Part shown: positions 8,713 through 17,096 of the stretch, in pieces
Numbering within the stretch: position 1 is the stretch's first letter
Layout of the letters: every line of letters starts with the position of its first letter
From: Armatimonadota bacterium
Lineage (GTDB): Bacteria > Armatimonadota > Chthonomonadetes > Chthonomonadales > Chthonomonadaceae
Length of the DNA: 23,161 bases
Direction: 5' to 3'
NCBI GenBank assembly: GCA_026392135.1
Contig: JAPLCR010000344.1
Coordinates: 1 to 23,161 of the forward strand
The notes under the pieces: generated by a model
Told to the model about the DNA's origin: nothing
The model's database searches: none
Seen by the model: only the letters and a program-made list of their open reading frames with translations
Program-made: the position numbers and the translations under genes

Positions 8713-9987
8713 ATGAAAATCACCGAAGTGCGCGTCATCGTCACCTGTCCCGGTAGAAACTATGTCATTGTAAAAATTATGACCGACACACCGGGCTTGT
8801 ACGGCGTTGGCGATGCAACCCTCAACGGGCGTGAACTGGCAGTTGCTACTGCCCTCGAACAACATATCGCCCCTCTGCTCATTGGGCGTGACCCTGACAG
8901 CATTGAAGATATATGGCAGTCTCTGTTTCGAGGAGCCTACTGGCGCGGGGGACCCGTCCTCATGACAGCACTTGCGGGTATAGACGTGGCACTCTGGGAC
9001 ATAAAAGGAAAGCGTGCCGGTCTTCCTGTTTACTCACTTCTAGGCGGTAAGACTCGTATTGGCGCACTAGGTTATACCCATGCAGGCGGGCGTGATATTT
9101 TGGAGGTGGAGGACAGTGTCCACGAAAAAATCGGCATGGGTTTTAAAGTAGTCCGCGCTCAGGTAGCGGTTCCCGGAACGGTAGGGACATATGGGGTTGG
9201 AGGCGCAGGAGAAGCCTCCCTTGCGAGTTGGAAGAACTCAGGAACGCCCTGGCAAGACGAACTGGGCGACGATGGGGCGGAGTGGGGAGACGGCGGTGCA
9301 ATGCCCTATGTGGAGCGGTGGGAGCCTACGCCCTATCTGCACACAATACCTAAGCTCTTCGCACACCTGCGCGACAAAATAGGATGGGATGTGGAGCTGT
9401 TTCACGATGTACACGAACGACTCACTCCCATTCAGGCGGCGCGGTTGGCGCAAGACCTCGAACCCTATCGCCTCTTCTTTCTGGAAGATCCTCTACGCCC
9501 AGAACATAAGGAGAGCTTCCGCCTTATTCGCCAGCACTCTACAACTCCTATTGCTATGGGGGAGCTGTTCCATACAAAATGGGAGTGCCTTCCACTCATC
9601 ACTGAGCAGTTGATAGACTTTATTCGGTGCGATTTGGGGCATATCGGGGGGATTACTGAGGCGAGGAAAATCGCAATCATTGCGGAGTGTTACTCTGTGC
9701 AGACAGCATGGCATGGGCCCGGAGACATTGGACCTCCTACGCACGCGGCTAACGTGCACCTTGACCTCGCCGTTCCCAACTTCGGAGTACAGGAGATGGT
9801 CTTCTTCCCTGACATCGTGAATGAGGTTCTACCCGGTGCGCCTACCTTTAAAGACGGCTATCTCCACGTAACGGATGCACCCGGTTTAGGTACGGACGTG
9901 GACGAAGAGGCGGCAAAGAAATATCCCTATGAGAGGAACTATCTGCCCATGACGCGCCGTGCGGATGGTAGCGTTCACGACTGGTAA
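8713..9987 (+). CDS. manD: Mannonate dehydratase-like enolase-superfamily protein (ManD/RspA family)
   Basis: ManD enzymes dehydrate D-mannonate to 2-keto-3-deoxy-D-gluconate in hexuronate breakdown. The 424-residue protein has the enolase capping domain (to about 120) and a barrel. Mg ligands are Asp232 (HDVHE), Glu258 (LEDP) and Glu284 (MGE); His234 is in the same motif and His334 is in HGPGD. Arg148 and Tyr160 match the family's catalytic Arg/Tyr pair on the flexible loop. Spacing between these residues equals that of known ManDs, apart from about 21 extra residues in the loop between Tyr160 and Asp232. The end (RRADGSVHDW) is the usual family C-terminus, so the gene is intact despite the transposase ten bases downstream. 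AAGGAGG overlaps the preceding stop codon. The substrate could be another sugar acid, since the subgroup is promiscuous. Confidence 0.88.
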   Translation: MKITEVRVIVTCPGRNYVIVKIMTDTPGLYGVGDATLNGRELAVATALEQHIAPLLIGRDPDSIEDIWQSLFRGAYWRGGPVLMTALAGIDVALWDIKGKRAGLPVYSLLGGKTRIGALGYTHAGGRDILEVEDSVHEKIGMGFKVVRAQVAVPGTVGTYGVGGAGEASLASWKNSGTPWQDELGDDGAEWGDGGAMPYVERWEPTPYLHTIPKLFAHLRDKIGWDVELFHDVHERLTPIQAARLAQDLEPYRLFFLEDPLRPEHKESFRLIRQHSTTPIAMGELFHTKWECLPLITEQLIDFIRCDLGHIGGITEARKIAIIAECYSVQTAWHGPGDIGPPTHAANVHLDLAVPNFGVQEMVFFPDIVNEVLPGAPTFKDGYLHVTDAPGLGTDVDEEAAKKYPYERNYLPMTRRADGSVHDW

Positions 9988-9997
9988 AGGTGAATGT

Positions 9998-10414
9998 TTA
10001 CGTTTCGTCCGTGCCTGTGTTTTCCCAAAATGAGTGTGTAGTCTGTTCGCTATGATGCTGTTTTTGGTTCTGAATGTAGGCGCGGATTTTCGGAACCTGA
10101 GAGGGTGTGACGCTAGCGGCAAAATAGCCCTCTTGCCAGCGAAGTTGCTCGTCTTGCTTAGCTATGTCTGTCAGTAGCGCGGAAACACTACCCTTGACGC
10201 GTTGCATGAGATAGGTGATGTCAAGTTTCGTTTTGGCTTTTATGAGCAGGTGAATATGGTCGGGCATACCATTGATATCTAGAACCTCATATCCCTCTGC
10301 CTCTACAATGGCGCGTATAGCGCGGTAGGCGATCTCCTCTTTGGTAAGGGTGAGTAGAGCCTCGCGGTGTTTGGTTGCCCATACGAGGTGAAGGTAGATT
10401 TCCCACCTGCCCAT
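9998..10414 (-). CDS. tnpA: IS200/IS605-like Y1 transposase (TnpA / RAYT type)
   Basis: The 138-residue product shows the single-strand Y1-HUH transposase layout. It opens with 'WEIYLHLVWATKHREALL', then has the HUH motif in 'GMPDHIHLLIK'. 'LDITYLMQRVKGSVS' and 'WQEGYFAASV' follow, and the nucleophile tyrosine is in 'IRAYIQNQKQHH'. Start is ATG with GGGAG upstream. The length is slightly short but all catalytic motifs are present. The gene converges on the mannonate dehydratase with only 10 bases between stops. A palindrome 50 bases upstream (10465-10505) is the only candidate end structure. No tnpB accompanies it. It could be an autonomous IS200-type copy or a domesticated REP-associated transposase; sequence alone does not decide. 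Confidence 0.88.
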   Translation of the reverse strand: MGRWEIYLHLVWATKHREALLTLTKEEIAYRAIRAIVEAEGYEVLDINGMPDHIHLLIKAKTKLDITYLMQRVKGSVSALLTDIAKQDEQLRWQEGYFAASVTPSQVPKIRAYIQNQKQHHSEQTTHSFWENTGTDET

Positions 10415-10464
10415 TCTGTTCTCCCAGCGTTCGTAGTTCTGGTCAGCAACGGAGACCCTTGTCT

Positions 10465-10505
10465 GTCAAAACCGTCTGCCCTACGCACGGGTAGACGGTT
10501 TTGGC
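10465..10505. repeat. Palindrome between transposase and ABC permease (IS left-end hairpin or terminator)
   Basis: AAAACCGTCTGCCC (10468-10481) pairs with GGGTAGACGGTTTT (10489-10502) around a 7-nt loop with one G-T wobble, and the stem extends a few more bases outwards. It starts about 50 bases upstream of the transposase start, where IS200-type elements carry their left-end hairpin. It is also about 100 bases past the permease stop, where it could serve as a terminator because both arms end in A4/T4. The two roles are not separable by reading. Confidence 0.5.
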
Positions 10506-10605
10506 TAACGTATGCTACTATTTCGAAGAGATCTCTGGGTAAGGCTAAACATAACCCATTATCGAAATGCAGTCATCAAGCCCATCTGAAGGATGCCGCT
10601 GTTTT

Positions 10606-13600
10606 CTAATCGTTTCTCAGTGCCTGCATCAGCGGGCGGCGCAGAGCGAGGAAGGTCGCGAAGAGCGTCCAGAAAAGCCCGCTTACGAAGACCGCAAGCA
10701 GAGTCAGAGCGAGCGTCTTAACTGGAGCGTGCGCTCCCGGCGCGATAAGTGATGGGAAGACCGCCACCAGTGCCGAAACAATCCCCACCAGTAGCCCCTG
10801 CACAAGGAGCAGAGAGTGCTCTTGGAATATCAGTTTACGAATACGTCCAGCGCGAAAGCCAAGTGCCCTTAGAAGTGCCAACTCGCTTTGACGCTCCATT
10901 ACGTTGCGAAGTACGACTACTGCCATGCCAACACTCCCCAGCAGTAGTCCTAAAGAGGCGATAACCGCTTTGGGAGGGAAAGAGGTGATTGAAGTGCCTC
11001 TCTGCCATGATAAGGTTGCCTTGCAAAACGCTGTTACCAAGTATTCCCACAACCCGTAGTTTCCGCGTAACGCCCTGCTCATCTGAGTAGGGAATAGTTT
11101 CACCGAGTGACTTGTGAAGTGCCCACGTTATTGTGTTCGCATCCCCAACAACAGGAATAATCTCCTCGTTCTGGTTACTATCCTCTTGCGGCATTTCCAA
11201 AATCTGCCACGCCGTTTTGGGCGGCATCTGCTTGTAGAGTTGAGCAAAAGAGAATGGGTTTGTGGCGACGAGTAGGTTTGGGTCTACTCCCAGTATGCGT
11301 GGATTTGGGGCGCGGTTCAGGTTCAAGCAACTCGCGTCATCTCCATCTTTCAATCGAAAAGGCGTGAAGTTCGCACCCAGAGTGTCTTTGGAGGCTAAGC
11401 GAAAACTCTCTTGCCCCTCTTTGGTGTTTAGGTCTTGGTAGATAGGCAGCGTTGTCGTAGCGTATAGCGCAAAGCCCCCTGTGCCGGAATCTCTTAGGGT
11501 CGCTATGTCGTTAGGGTCGTGACGATTTGCCCCCACGCCTATCACCAGAAACGAGCCGACGGCAAGGAGAGACATCACATTCAGGCTTCTGCCCCAGCGT
11601 CGCGCCGCATTTCTGTACCCTAAAGCGCGTAGAGAGAGACTCTGCTCTGCGGCACCTTCGTCGAGTTTACGAAGGCGGATCCTACAGTAGGTCAGCCCTG
11701 CAATAAGCAGAAATGCCCCTGCTCCAAAGAAGGCTTCTGGGGCTTGTGACTTTGGAAGCATCCAGCCTGCGCTCACCATGAGCAGAGTCGCAAGGAAGGA
11801 GACCAACAGAAGCCCGTGTGCAAAAGTGAAGCGGCGTGGGGTAGGTGTAAAGACCGGAGTCTCCGCTTCAACCATTAACAGTTCGCGAGGTGTGCGCCTT
11901 GCCTGCCTTCGCACTACCAGCCAGATAGTGAACATGGCAACGAGAAAGCCAATTCCTGCGCCCATGAAGAGGGTTCGCCGTTCGAGATGGAAGTATAGAA
12001 CCGAATTGACAACGGCTCCCTTCCACACAGTGCTTAGCCCCTTGAGAATAAAACGGGTGTAGTAGATTCCGAGTTGCGCCCCAAGTGCTGTTGCAAGAAG
12101 TGCTATGACCATGCCCTCATAGAGGAAGATGCCCCGCACTTTCCGCACACTGATCCCTAATGAGAGCAGGGTTCCTACCTCCTCTGTGCGCTGTTCCACC
12201 CCAAAGCCAAACAGAAGCGCGGTTAGCAAGAGGGCGGAGATAATGAGGAAGAAACTGAACCCCATAAAGAGCAGACCGAAGTCGAGTGAGTTCTTGCTAG
12301 CCTGCACCCCTTCCTGATAGGTTGGCAGAAAGAAGAAGCCTACAGAAGCTGGGATGAGGGCTTGACGCAGACAGGACTCTACAAACTCATGAGATTGTAT
12401 CATACGTGGAATGCGGACAGAAGTAAGATTTCCAAAGCGATTCTCCCATATTTTCTGCCCTGTTTTCAAGTGAATGAAGGCTTTGGGAGTTCCTTTGTAT
12501 TTGTTCCAGTACGCTTGGTCTTTATCGCGGATTTTAGTCAAATCCACCGGCATACCTGGCTCCCAGTCCCTACAGTTCTTTTTATCGCTCAAGCCTGGTA
12601 TAAAGGGCATCAAGTCGGGGTCGGCGGCGGCTCCTTCAATCGGAATGATAGAGTGAACGGTGAGCTTACTTGTGTGGGTCTCCAATTTACGCATAGCCCC
12701 AACCACATAGTAGGTGAGTGTCACCTGACTGCCCACGTGTAGCTGTAGGTCATCCGCCAGCCACTGGTTGACTACGATCTCATCCTCACGCACGTTTATG
12801 GGAACCAGCACACCATCCATTGCACAGACCACCGAATACGGTGTGGTGCGCTCTCCGGCACGAATCTCGTTTACAAAATAGGTGAGAACCCCTTTTGCGT
12901 CGTTTATAGAGTGAACAGTCGCCTCACCTATCGGCGGGTCGAGAAAGATGCGCGGTGTAGTGAGAGCAAGCTCGTTGGTAGCAGGAACTTCGTGAATTTC
13001 GATGTTGGAGTCGGCGATAGTCCAGTTCTTCCATAGGGCGGCAGAGGTTTCGCTGGAGGTTATTGGTTTGTTGGCACGTTGCCCAACAAGGAGAGTATTG
13101 ACACGGCTCTCTTGACCCAGTTTGCTTTGTAGATAGGAGAGCGGCAGGTAGATGTTAAGCGGGGGAATCTGGTTCGCTTCGAGGCTGAAACGCCCATAAC
13201 GCGCCTCATCTACAACTGCAAGTACCTTCAAGCGAAAGGCTATAGTTGCATCTTCTAGTGTGGAAAGGGGGGCTTCACGGGATAGGAGGCTTGGCTTGTC
13301 TACTCGTAAAAGGAGTTCACTTCCCACCTTTGCACCTATCTTTTGAGCGAGGCTTTCATTGATTGCGACCCCCTCTTGCTCTCCCATAATGGTAAGTACA
13401 GCAACATTACCCATTGCCCAAAACTTATTGGTGACACCAAGAAACTGCACGTTTCCCGCCATCAACGCCCCTCGCCCGCTCTCCTCTTCGTGAGTGGCTG
13501 TGCCTTTGGTCATAATAATAGGCGCGATAGGGGCTTTTGTTTCAGCGGAAATAGCGTCGGCAAGTGCTTCTCGAAAGAAGCGGTTCTGCCCCATAAGTGC

Positions 13601-13777
13601 GAGTTGCACACTACCGAGCCGAGATTCTGTAATTTTCCACAGGCTGAATCGTACTGAATCGCCTACCGCCAGTGCGCCCACCAGTATCGCTACACCGACA
13701 GTAGCGCCGAGCAGAACACCGAGATGGGAGCGCCAGTGAAAGACTAATCCACGCCATGCTACTTTCCAGAGGTTCAT
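10606..13777 (-). pseudogene. MacB/FtsX-type ABC transporter permease with internal deletion and frameshift
   Basis: This is a large exporter permease of the MacB/LolC-E type (two FtsX units, extracytoplasmic domains). The 5' part runs from 13777 in one frame with an N-terminal helix ('WRSHLGVLLGATVGVAILVG'), a MacB-like periplasmic region, a three-helix FtsX block (LLFMGFSFFLIISALLLTALLF and onwards) and a second periplasmic region ending 'NHLFPSQSGYRLF'. The frame then changes near 10951-10970. The other frame gives 'LGLLLGSVGMAVVVLRN', 'ERQSELALLRALGF' and the last helices to the stop at 10606. In related permeases, as I remember them, about 60 residues lie between these two motifs. So a stretch is missing and the frame is shifted: a true internal deletion rather than a single-base slip. 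Its ATG overlaps the ATPase stop (ATGA), a translational coupling. Confidence 0.82.
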
Positions 13778-14487
13778 ACCCCTGCCTCCAACTCTACAAG
13801 TCGTCCGTCTTGAATTTCGAGGCTGCGAGACATCTGTTTGGCGAGAGTGGTAGAGTGGGTTATTACCAGCAGGGTGACTCCCTCCTCTCGATTCAGTTCG
13901 AGAAGCATATCGGTAAGATTCTCTGCAGAGGTGCGGTCTAGTGCCCCCGTAGGTTCGTCGGCAAGCAGCAGGCGCGGCTCGTTGATGAGGGCGCGTACTA
14001 CCGCAACTCTCTGCCTCTCTCCACCAGAGAGTTGACCGGGACGGTGCTTCAAGCGACTGCCGAGTCCTACTCTCTGTAGAAGGCGTATGGCGCGGGCTTG
14101 AACGGGTTCGCGGGTTTGTGCATCACCAGCAAGAGTAGGTATCAACACGTTCTCTAACACATTGCACTGCGGTAAGAGATGGTGTAGCTGAAAGATGAAT
14201 CCTATCTCCTGATTTCGGATACGGGGAAGCTCAGATGCCGATACCCCCGTTAGGTCACGCCCATTAAAATAGACCTCTCCTTTATCGGGAGTATCTAGCG
14301 TACCTATAATGTGCAGGAGAGTGCTTTTCCCTGAGCCGGAGGGTCCCACGATAGCGACGGACTCTCCCTCCGAGACGCGCAAGTCCAGCCCCTTCAGGAC
14401 GGGCGTGGAGTGGAGTGTGCCTCCGTAACTTTTGTAGATACCGCGCAAATCGAGGATAGGTGAGCTAATGACGTGACTATTTCGCAT
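13774..14487 (-). CDS. ABC transporter ATPase (LolD/MacB type)
   Basis: The 237-residue nucleotide-binding subunit energises the adjacent FtsX-type permease, probably for export or lipoprotein/envelope work (mechanotransmission type). Motifs: Walker A GPSGSGKST (48-56), Q-loop Gln100 (FIFQLHHLLP), signature LSGGERQR (153-160), Walker B with catalytic Glu (LLLADEPTGALD), switch His211 (VITHS). The 'EIGFIFQ.HHLLP' and 'ADEPTGALD' forms are typical of the LolD/MacB family. Its stop overlaps the permease start by four bases. No clear ribosome site precedes the ATG, so the start rests on the family layout (ILDLRGIYKSYG begins the domain). With the permease broken, the ATPase may be orphaned. Confidence 0.92.
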   Translation of the reverse strand: MRNSHVISSPILDLRGIYKSYGGTLHSTPVLKGLDLRVSEGESVAIVGPSGSGKSTLLHIIGTLDTPDKGEVYFNGRDLTGVSASELPRIRNQEIGFIFQLHHLLPQCNVLENVLIPTLAGDAQTREPVQARAIRLLQRVGLGSRLKHRPGQLSGGERQRVAVVRALINEPRLLLADEPTGALDRTSAENLTDMLLELNREEGVTLLVITHSTTLAKQMSRSLEIQDGRLVELEAGV

Positions 14488-14540
14488 TCAGGGTTGACTT
14501 TCTAGTTTTATGTTTCGTGTGTAGGGCGAGAAGGGAAAAC

Positions 14541-15062
14541 CTAAGAGATTGTCGGCAAGCCAGCGAAAACATCGCCTACCGTCAAATAGGGTTCAGCGTT
14601 GAAAAGCCTCTGCTCGTCGCTGTGCGTCGGCTCAGGCATTTCAAAACGCCGTAAAGGGCGTTTCACTCCCACAAAAAAGAGACGGACACGCAGTTGAGCC
14701 GCCCCGTAGTCCGCCGCGAGTAACGGGGCTACGGTAACTTCATACCCAAGAGCGTTCATCTTGTCCAGTATGTTCTGGTAAAGTTCGCCCCCGCCCACAC
14801 CGCGTAAGTTAGATACATTTTCCATCACAAAATAGGCGGGTTTCAAACTCTCCACGAAGCGCAGGAACTCAAAAATGAGTCGCCCTCTATTATCATCAAG
14901 GGCTTTTTGCTTACCCGCTTGGGAGAACGCTTGGCAGGGAGGTCCTCCGTAAACAATATCAGGAAAGCCTTCAAGCCCAGAACACTGCTTCCACATCTCC
15001 AACGGGGCGGCGACATCTAAGGGTCTGTAAAAGAACAAGTTCCCGATATTGGGTAGCGACAC
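14541..15062 (-). CDS. C5-cytosine DNA methyltransferase, catalytic C-terminal piece (motifs IV-VIII)
   Basis: This is the downstream half of a split, circularly permuted DNA cytosine-5 methyltransferase. It carries motif IV with the catalytic cysteine (YGGPPCQAFSQAG, Cys43), motif VI (MENVSN, Glu81) and motif VIII (AAQLRVRLFFVG). The chain ends soon after, at 'LTVGDVFAGLPTIS', where canonical enzymes continue into the target-recognition region. That region instead opens the upstream piece. The frame opens with a GTG inside the MITE, giving about 14 foreign residues before the native 'LDVAAPLEMW'. AAGGGAG lies nine bases before this GTG, so the piece may be translated separately. Removing the MITE plus one TTA joins it in frame to the upstream piece (364 codons in all). 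No restriction enzyme gene is adjacent. Confidence 0.85.
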   Translation of the reverse strand: MSLPNIGNLFFYRPLDVAAPLEMWKQCSGLEGFPDIVYGGPPCQAFSQAGKQKALDDNRGRLIFEFLRFVESLKPAYFVMENVSNLRGVGGGELYQNILDKMNALGYEVTVAPLLAADYGAAQLRVRLFFVGVKRPLRRFEMPEPTHSDEQRLFNAEPYLTVGDVFAGLPTIS

Positions 15063-15108
15063 TACTCGCTACTCCCTTGAAAAACGGAAGTTAAAGATTT
15101 ACAGACCC
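15021..15108. mobile_element. 88-bp MITE with 11-bp inverted repeats inside the methyltransferase gene
   Basis: The element begins GGGTCTGTAAA (15021-15031) and ends TTTACAGACCC (15098-15108), a perfect 11-bp terminal inverted repeat. It is flanked by TAA on both sides (15018-15020 and 15109-15111), a 3-bp target duplication. Inside is a smaller palindrome (TAGCGA/TCGCTA) and no coding capacity. Taking out the element and one TAA (91 bp) converts two out-of-frame methyltransferase pieces into one frame reading ESVL-DVAAP. A 3-bp TWA target with GGG ends recalls the IS5 / PIF-Harbinger group; that assignment is inference. No second copy was seen in the window. Confidence 0.85.
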
Positions 15109-15723
15109 TAAGACACTCTCTTGAACGACGCTCAGGCGGTCTTTGAAATAGCCGCGCAAAGTATCGCACGCATCTTTCCAGTACTCCAAAGCCACTCTTG
15201 TATCTATTCCGCCCGACTGCTCTGCGCCAATGTCCATACCGCCCGCGCCCGAAAAGAGCGAAAAAGCCGAGAGTTTACCGTCGTAGCCATTCGCTTTGGC
15301 GTGACAGGCGAGTTGTGTGAATACCGCTCTCGCTAAAGGCGCGGGAACCGCGTTCCCTACCTGTAGCTGGACGCTACCCAACACTCCTTCAAACTTAATA
15401 TCGTCTGGAAAGCCTTGCAAGCGTGCCGCTTCGCGCACAGAGATAAAGCGATTTTCGTAGGGATGTACGAATTTATTGTAGATATACCCCGTCACAGTGA
15501 GTGAGGGACGCTTTGGGTCTAGCCGAATCATACGTAGATTCGGGCCTCCCTTTCGGTTCGGGTCTTCCTTGACGTAGTAGCGGAAACTCTCATGCCATAA
15601 CTCTTCTGGCAAGTCCTGCATTTTCTGCCCTATTTTGAGAGTGTCGATACGGCGTTGTACGGCTTCGCCTACCTGACGGGCTACATGATTGAATGGAGTT
15701 GGTTTAGAAGTTGAAGTTGTCAT
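15091..15723 (-). CDS. C5-cytosine DNA methyltransferase, N-terminal piece (motifs IX, X, I)
   Basis: This is the upstream half of the split methyltransferase. The motif order is permuted. First comes a short region like the target-recognition part ('NHVARQVGEAVQRRI', 'DLPEEL'). Then motif IX (RPSLTVTG), the 'FVHPYENRFISVREAARLQGFPDD' block and motif X (QVGNAVPAPLARAV, about 121-134). Only then comes the SAM-binding motif I (FSLFSGAGGMDIG, 153-165) with 'LEYWKDACDTLRGYF' and motif III-like 'SVVQESV'. The native frame ends at the MITE; the last residues and TAA stop (15091-15093) are contributed by the element. No ribosome site is obvious before the ATG, but TATAAT lies two bases upstream, so the start may be leaderless or further in. 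Alone it lacks the catalytic cysteine. Confidence 0.85.
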   Translation of the reverse strand: MTTSTSKPTPFNHVARQVGEAVQRRIDTLKIGQKMQDLPEELWHESFRYYVKEDPNRKGGPNLRMIRLDPKRPSLTVTGYIYNKFVHPYENRFISVREAARLQGFPDDIKFEGVLGSVQLQVGNAVPAPLARAVFTQLACHAKANGYDGKLSAFSLFSGAGGMDIGAEQSGGIDTRVALEYWKDACDTLRGYFKDRLSVVQESVLGSVNL

Positions 15724-15797
15724 CCATTATACGCCCTACTCTCTTATCATTCCTGCCACCATCAAAGACTTCTCAACATCGACATGGGTTAGCGCGG

Positions 15798-17096
15798 CTA
15801 TTTTGGGGTTTCGTCTACACGTACCCAACGTTTCGCTTTCAGTTCAAAGCGGGGCAGAGTTCCCGCCGTAACCATCAATACGGGTATGCGGAGGTTGAAA
15901 GTTGCGCGAAGCGTCGTCTCAATCTCCTCTCGCAAAGATTCGGGCGAAGCGACGGAGGGTTGGGCTTCCACAAGTATCCGCGCCTCCCACATAGCGCGTT
16001 CAAGGAAGAGTTCAACGCGATACTCCGCCACCTCTGGAAACTCGCGCAGAGCTGCTTCCACCGCAGAGGGGTAGAGGTTTACGCCCCGCACCACCGCCAT
16101 ATCGTCCACGCGCCCCAAAATTCCGCCGCGCAGAGCCATATCGTAGCATCCGCAGAGGCAGGGTGAATTCGCTTCCGCCTGAACTATGTCCCCGGTGCGG
16201 TAGCGCAGGAGCGGAGAACCCATGCGCCCCAGATTGGTGAGAACAAGCTCTCCTTTTTCGCCAAGCGGGATATGTTCCCCTGTTTTGGGGTCTATCACTT
16301 CCGGAATAAAGCCCTCTTCGAGAATATGCAGAACGCCCTGTTGTGCGGGACACTCATAGGTGACGGGTCCTATCTCGGTCATGCCGTGATGGTCTTTGAT
16401 GGTTGCGCCGTTCCAGAGTGTTTCGAGGCGTTGGCGCACTGCAGGAATACTCGCGCCCGGTTCGCCCGCTGCAATCACGATACGGACGCGGCTCTCGCGC
16501 ATATCAATTCCCTCTTCAATGGCGACCTCTCCCAGCCGAATGGCGTAGGTAGGCGTACAGCAGAGGACAGTCACCTCATTTTCGAGGATAGCGCGTAGCC
16601 GCCCTGCCGTACTGAGACCTCCGCCCGGTAAGCAGAGACACCCGTGCCGCACTCCTGCCTCGAATGCCGTCCAGAAGCCCAAAAAAGGACCAAATGAGAA
16701 GGCGAAAAAGAGGCGGTCTTCATGGGTTACGCTAGAGGCTTTCAACACCTCCACCCAGTTCCCGACCATCCAGTCCCAACTCTCGGTAGTGTCAAGCCAG
16801 CGCAGAGGGTGTCCGCTCGTTCCGCTCGTCTGGTGGAAGCGAGTGTAGTTCGCGATGGGGAAGGTGAGGTTGGTTCCGTAGGGGGGATGGGCGCGCTGGT
16901 CTTCGGCTATCTCCGTCTTAGTGGTGAAGGGAAGCCGCTCGAAGAAAGAGGAGAGGTTGGTCAGACCGTCCGCCAATCCTGCGCTCTCAATTCGCGGCGC
17001 ATAGAACGGATTCGATGCGCTCAGTTGGCGAAGCAGAGTATTTAGGCGTTCGCACTGAGCGGTAGTGAGGGCGGATCGGTCTGGAAACGAGTTCAT
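15798..17096 (-). CDS. PaaK-like phenylacetate--CoA ligase / AMP-forming acyl-CoA ligase
   Basis: This family adenylates an aryl or acyl carboxylate with ATP and transfers it to CoA. The 432-residue length fits PaaK. Motifs: P-loop 'TSGTSGHP' (90-97), adenylate motif 'HHGMTEIGP' (236-244), 'LRYRTGD' (297-303), hinge 'GRVDDMAVVRGVNLYPSAVE' (328-347) and the C-terminal lysine region 'RFELKAKRW'. A CxCGCY cluster (313-317) precedes the hinge, as in many PaaK-type ligases. Its ATG follows directly on the TAG of the EamA-type gene (TAGATG), so the two are translationally coupled. No phenylacetyl-CoA epoxidase genes are nearby, so the substrate may be another aromatic or fatty acid. Confidence 0.88.
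   Translation of the reverse strand: MNSFPDRSALTTAQCERLNTLLRQLSASNPFYAPRIESAGLADGLTNLSSFFERLPFTTKTEIAEDQRAHPPYGTNLTFPIANYTRFHQTSGTSGHPLRWLDTTESWDWMVGNWVEVLKASSVTHEDRLFFAFSFGPFLGFWTAFEAGVRHGCLCLPGGGLSTAGRLRAILENEVTVLCCTPTYAIRLGEVAIEEGIDMRESRVRIVIAAGEPGASIPAVRQRLETLWNGATIKDHHGMTEIGPVTYECPAQQGVLHILEEGFIPEVIDPKTGEHIPLGEKGELVLTNLGRMGSPLLRYRTGDIVQAEANSPCLCGCYDMALRGGILGRVDDMAVVRGVNLYPSAVEAALREFPEVAEYRVELFLERAMWEARILVEAQPSVASPESLREEIETTLRATFNLRIPVLMVTAGTLPRFELKAKRWVRVDETPK

Noticed and set aside
9984..10001. GTAAA/TTTAC mini-hairpin as transposase right end
   Set aside because: Only 5 bp, and it is produced by the two convergent TAA stop codons themselves.
10970..11103. Separate start at 11103 for the 3' part of the ABC permease
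   Set aside because: Residues before 'LGLLLGSVG' in that frame overlap the native upstream frame and look like out-of-frame noise; the real 3' part begins near 10965.
15724..15760. Promoter with TATAAT directly before the methyltransferase ATG
   Set aside because: No matching -35 about 17 bases upstream, and the -10 would place transcription start inside the coding region.
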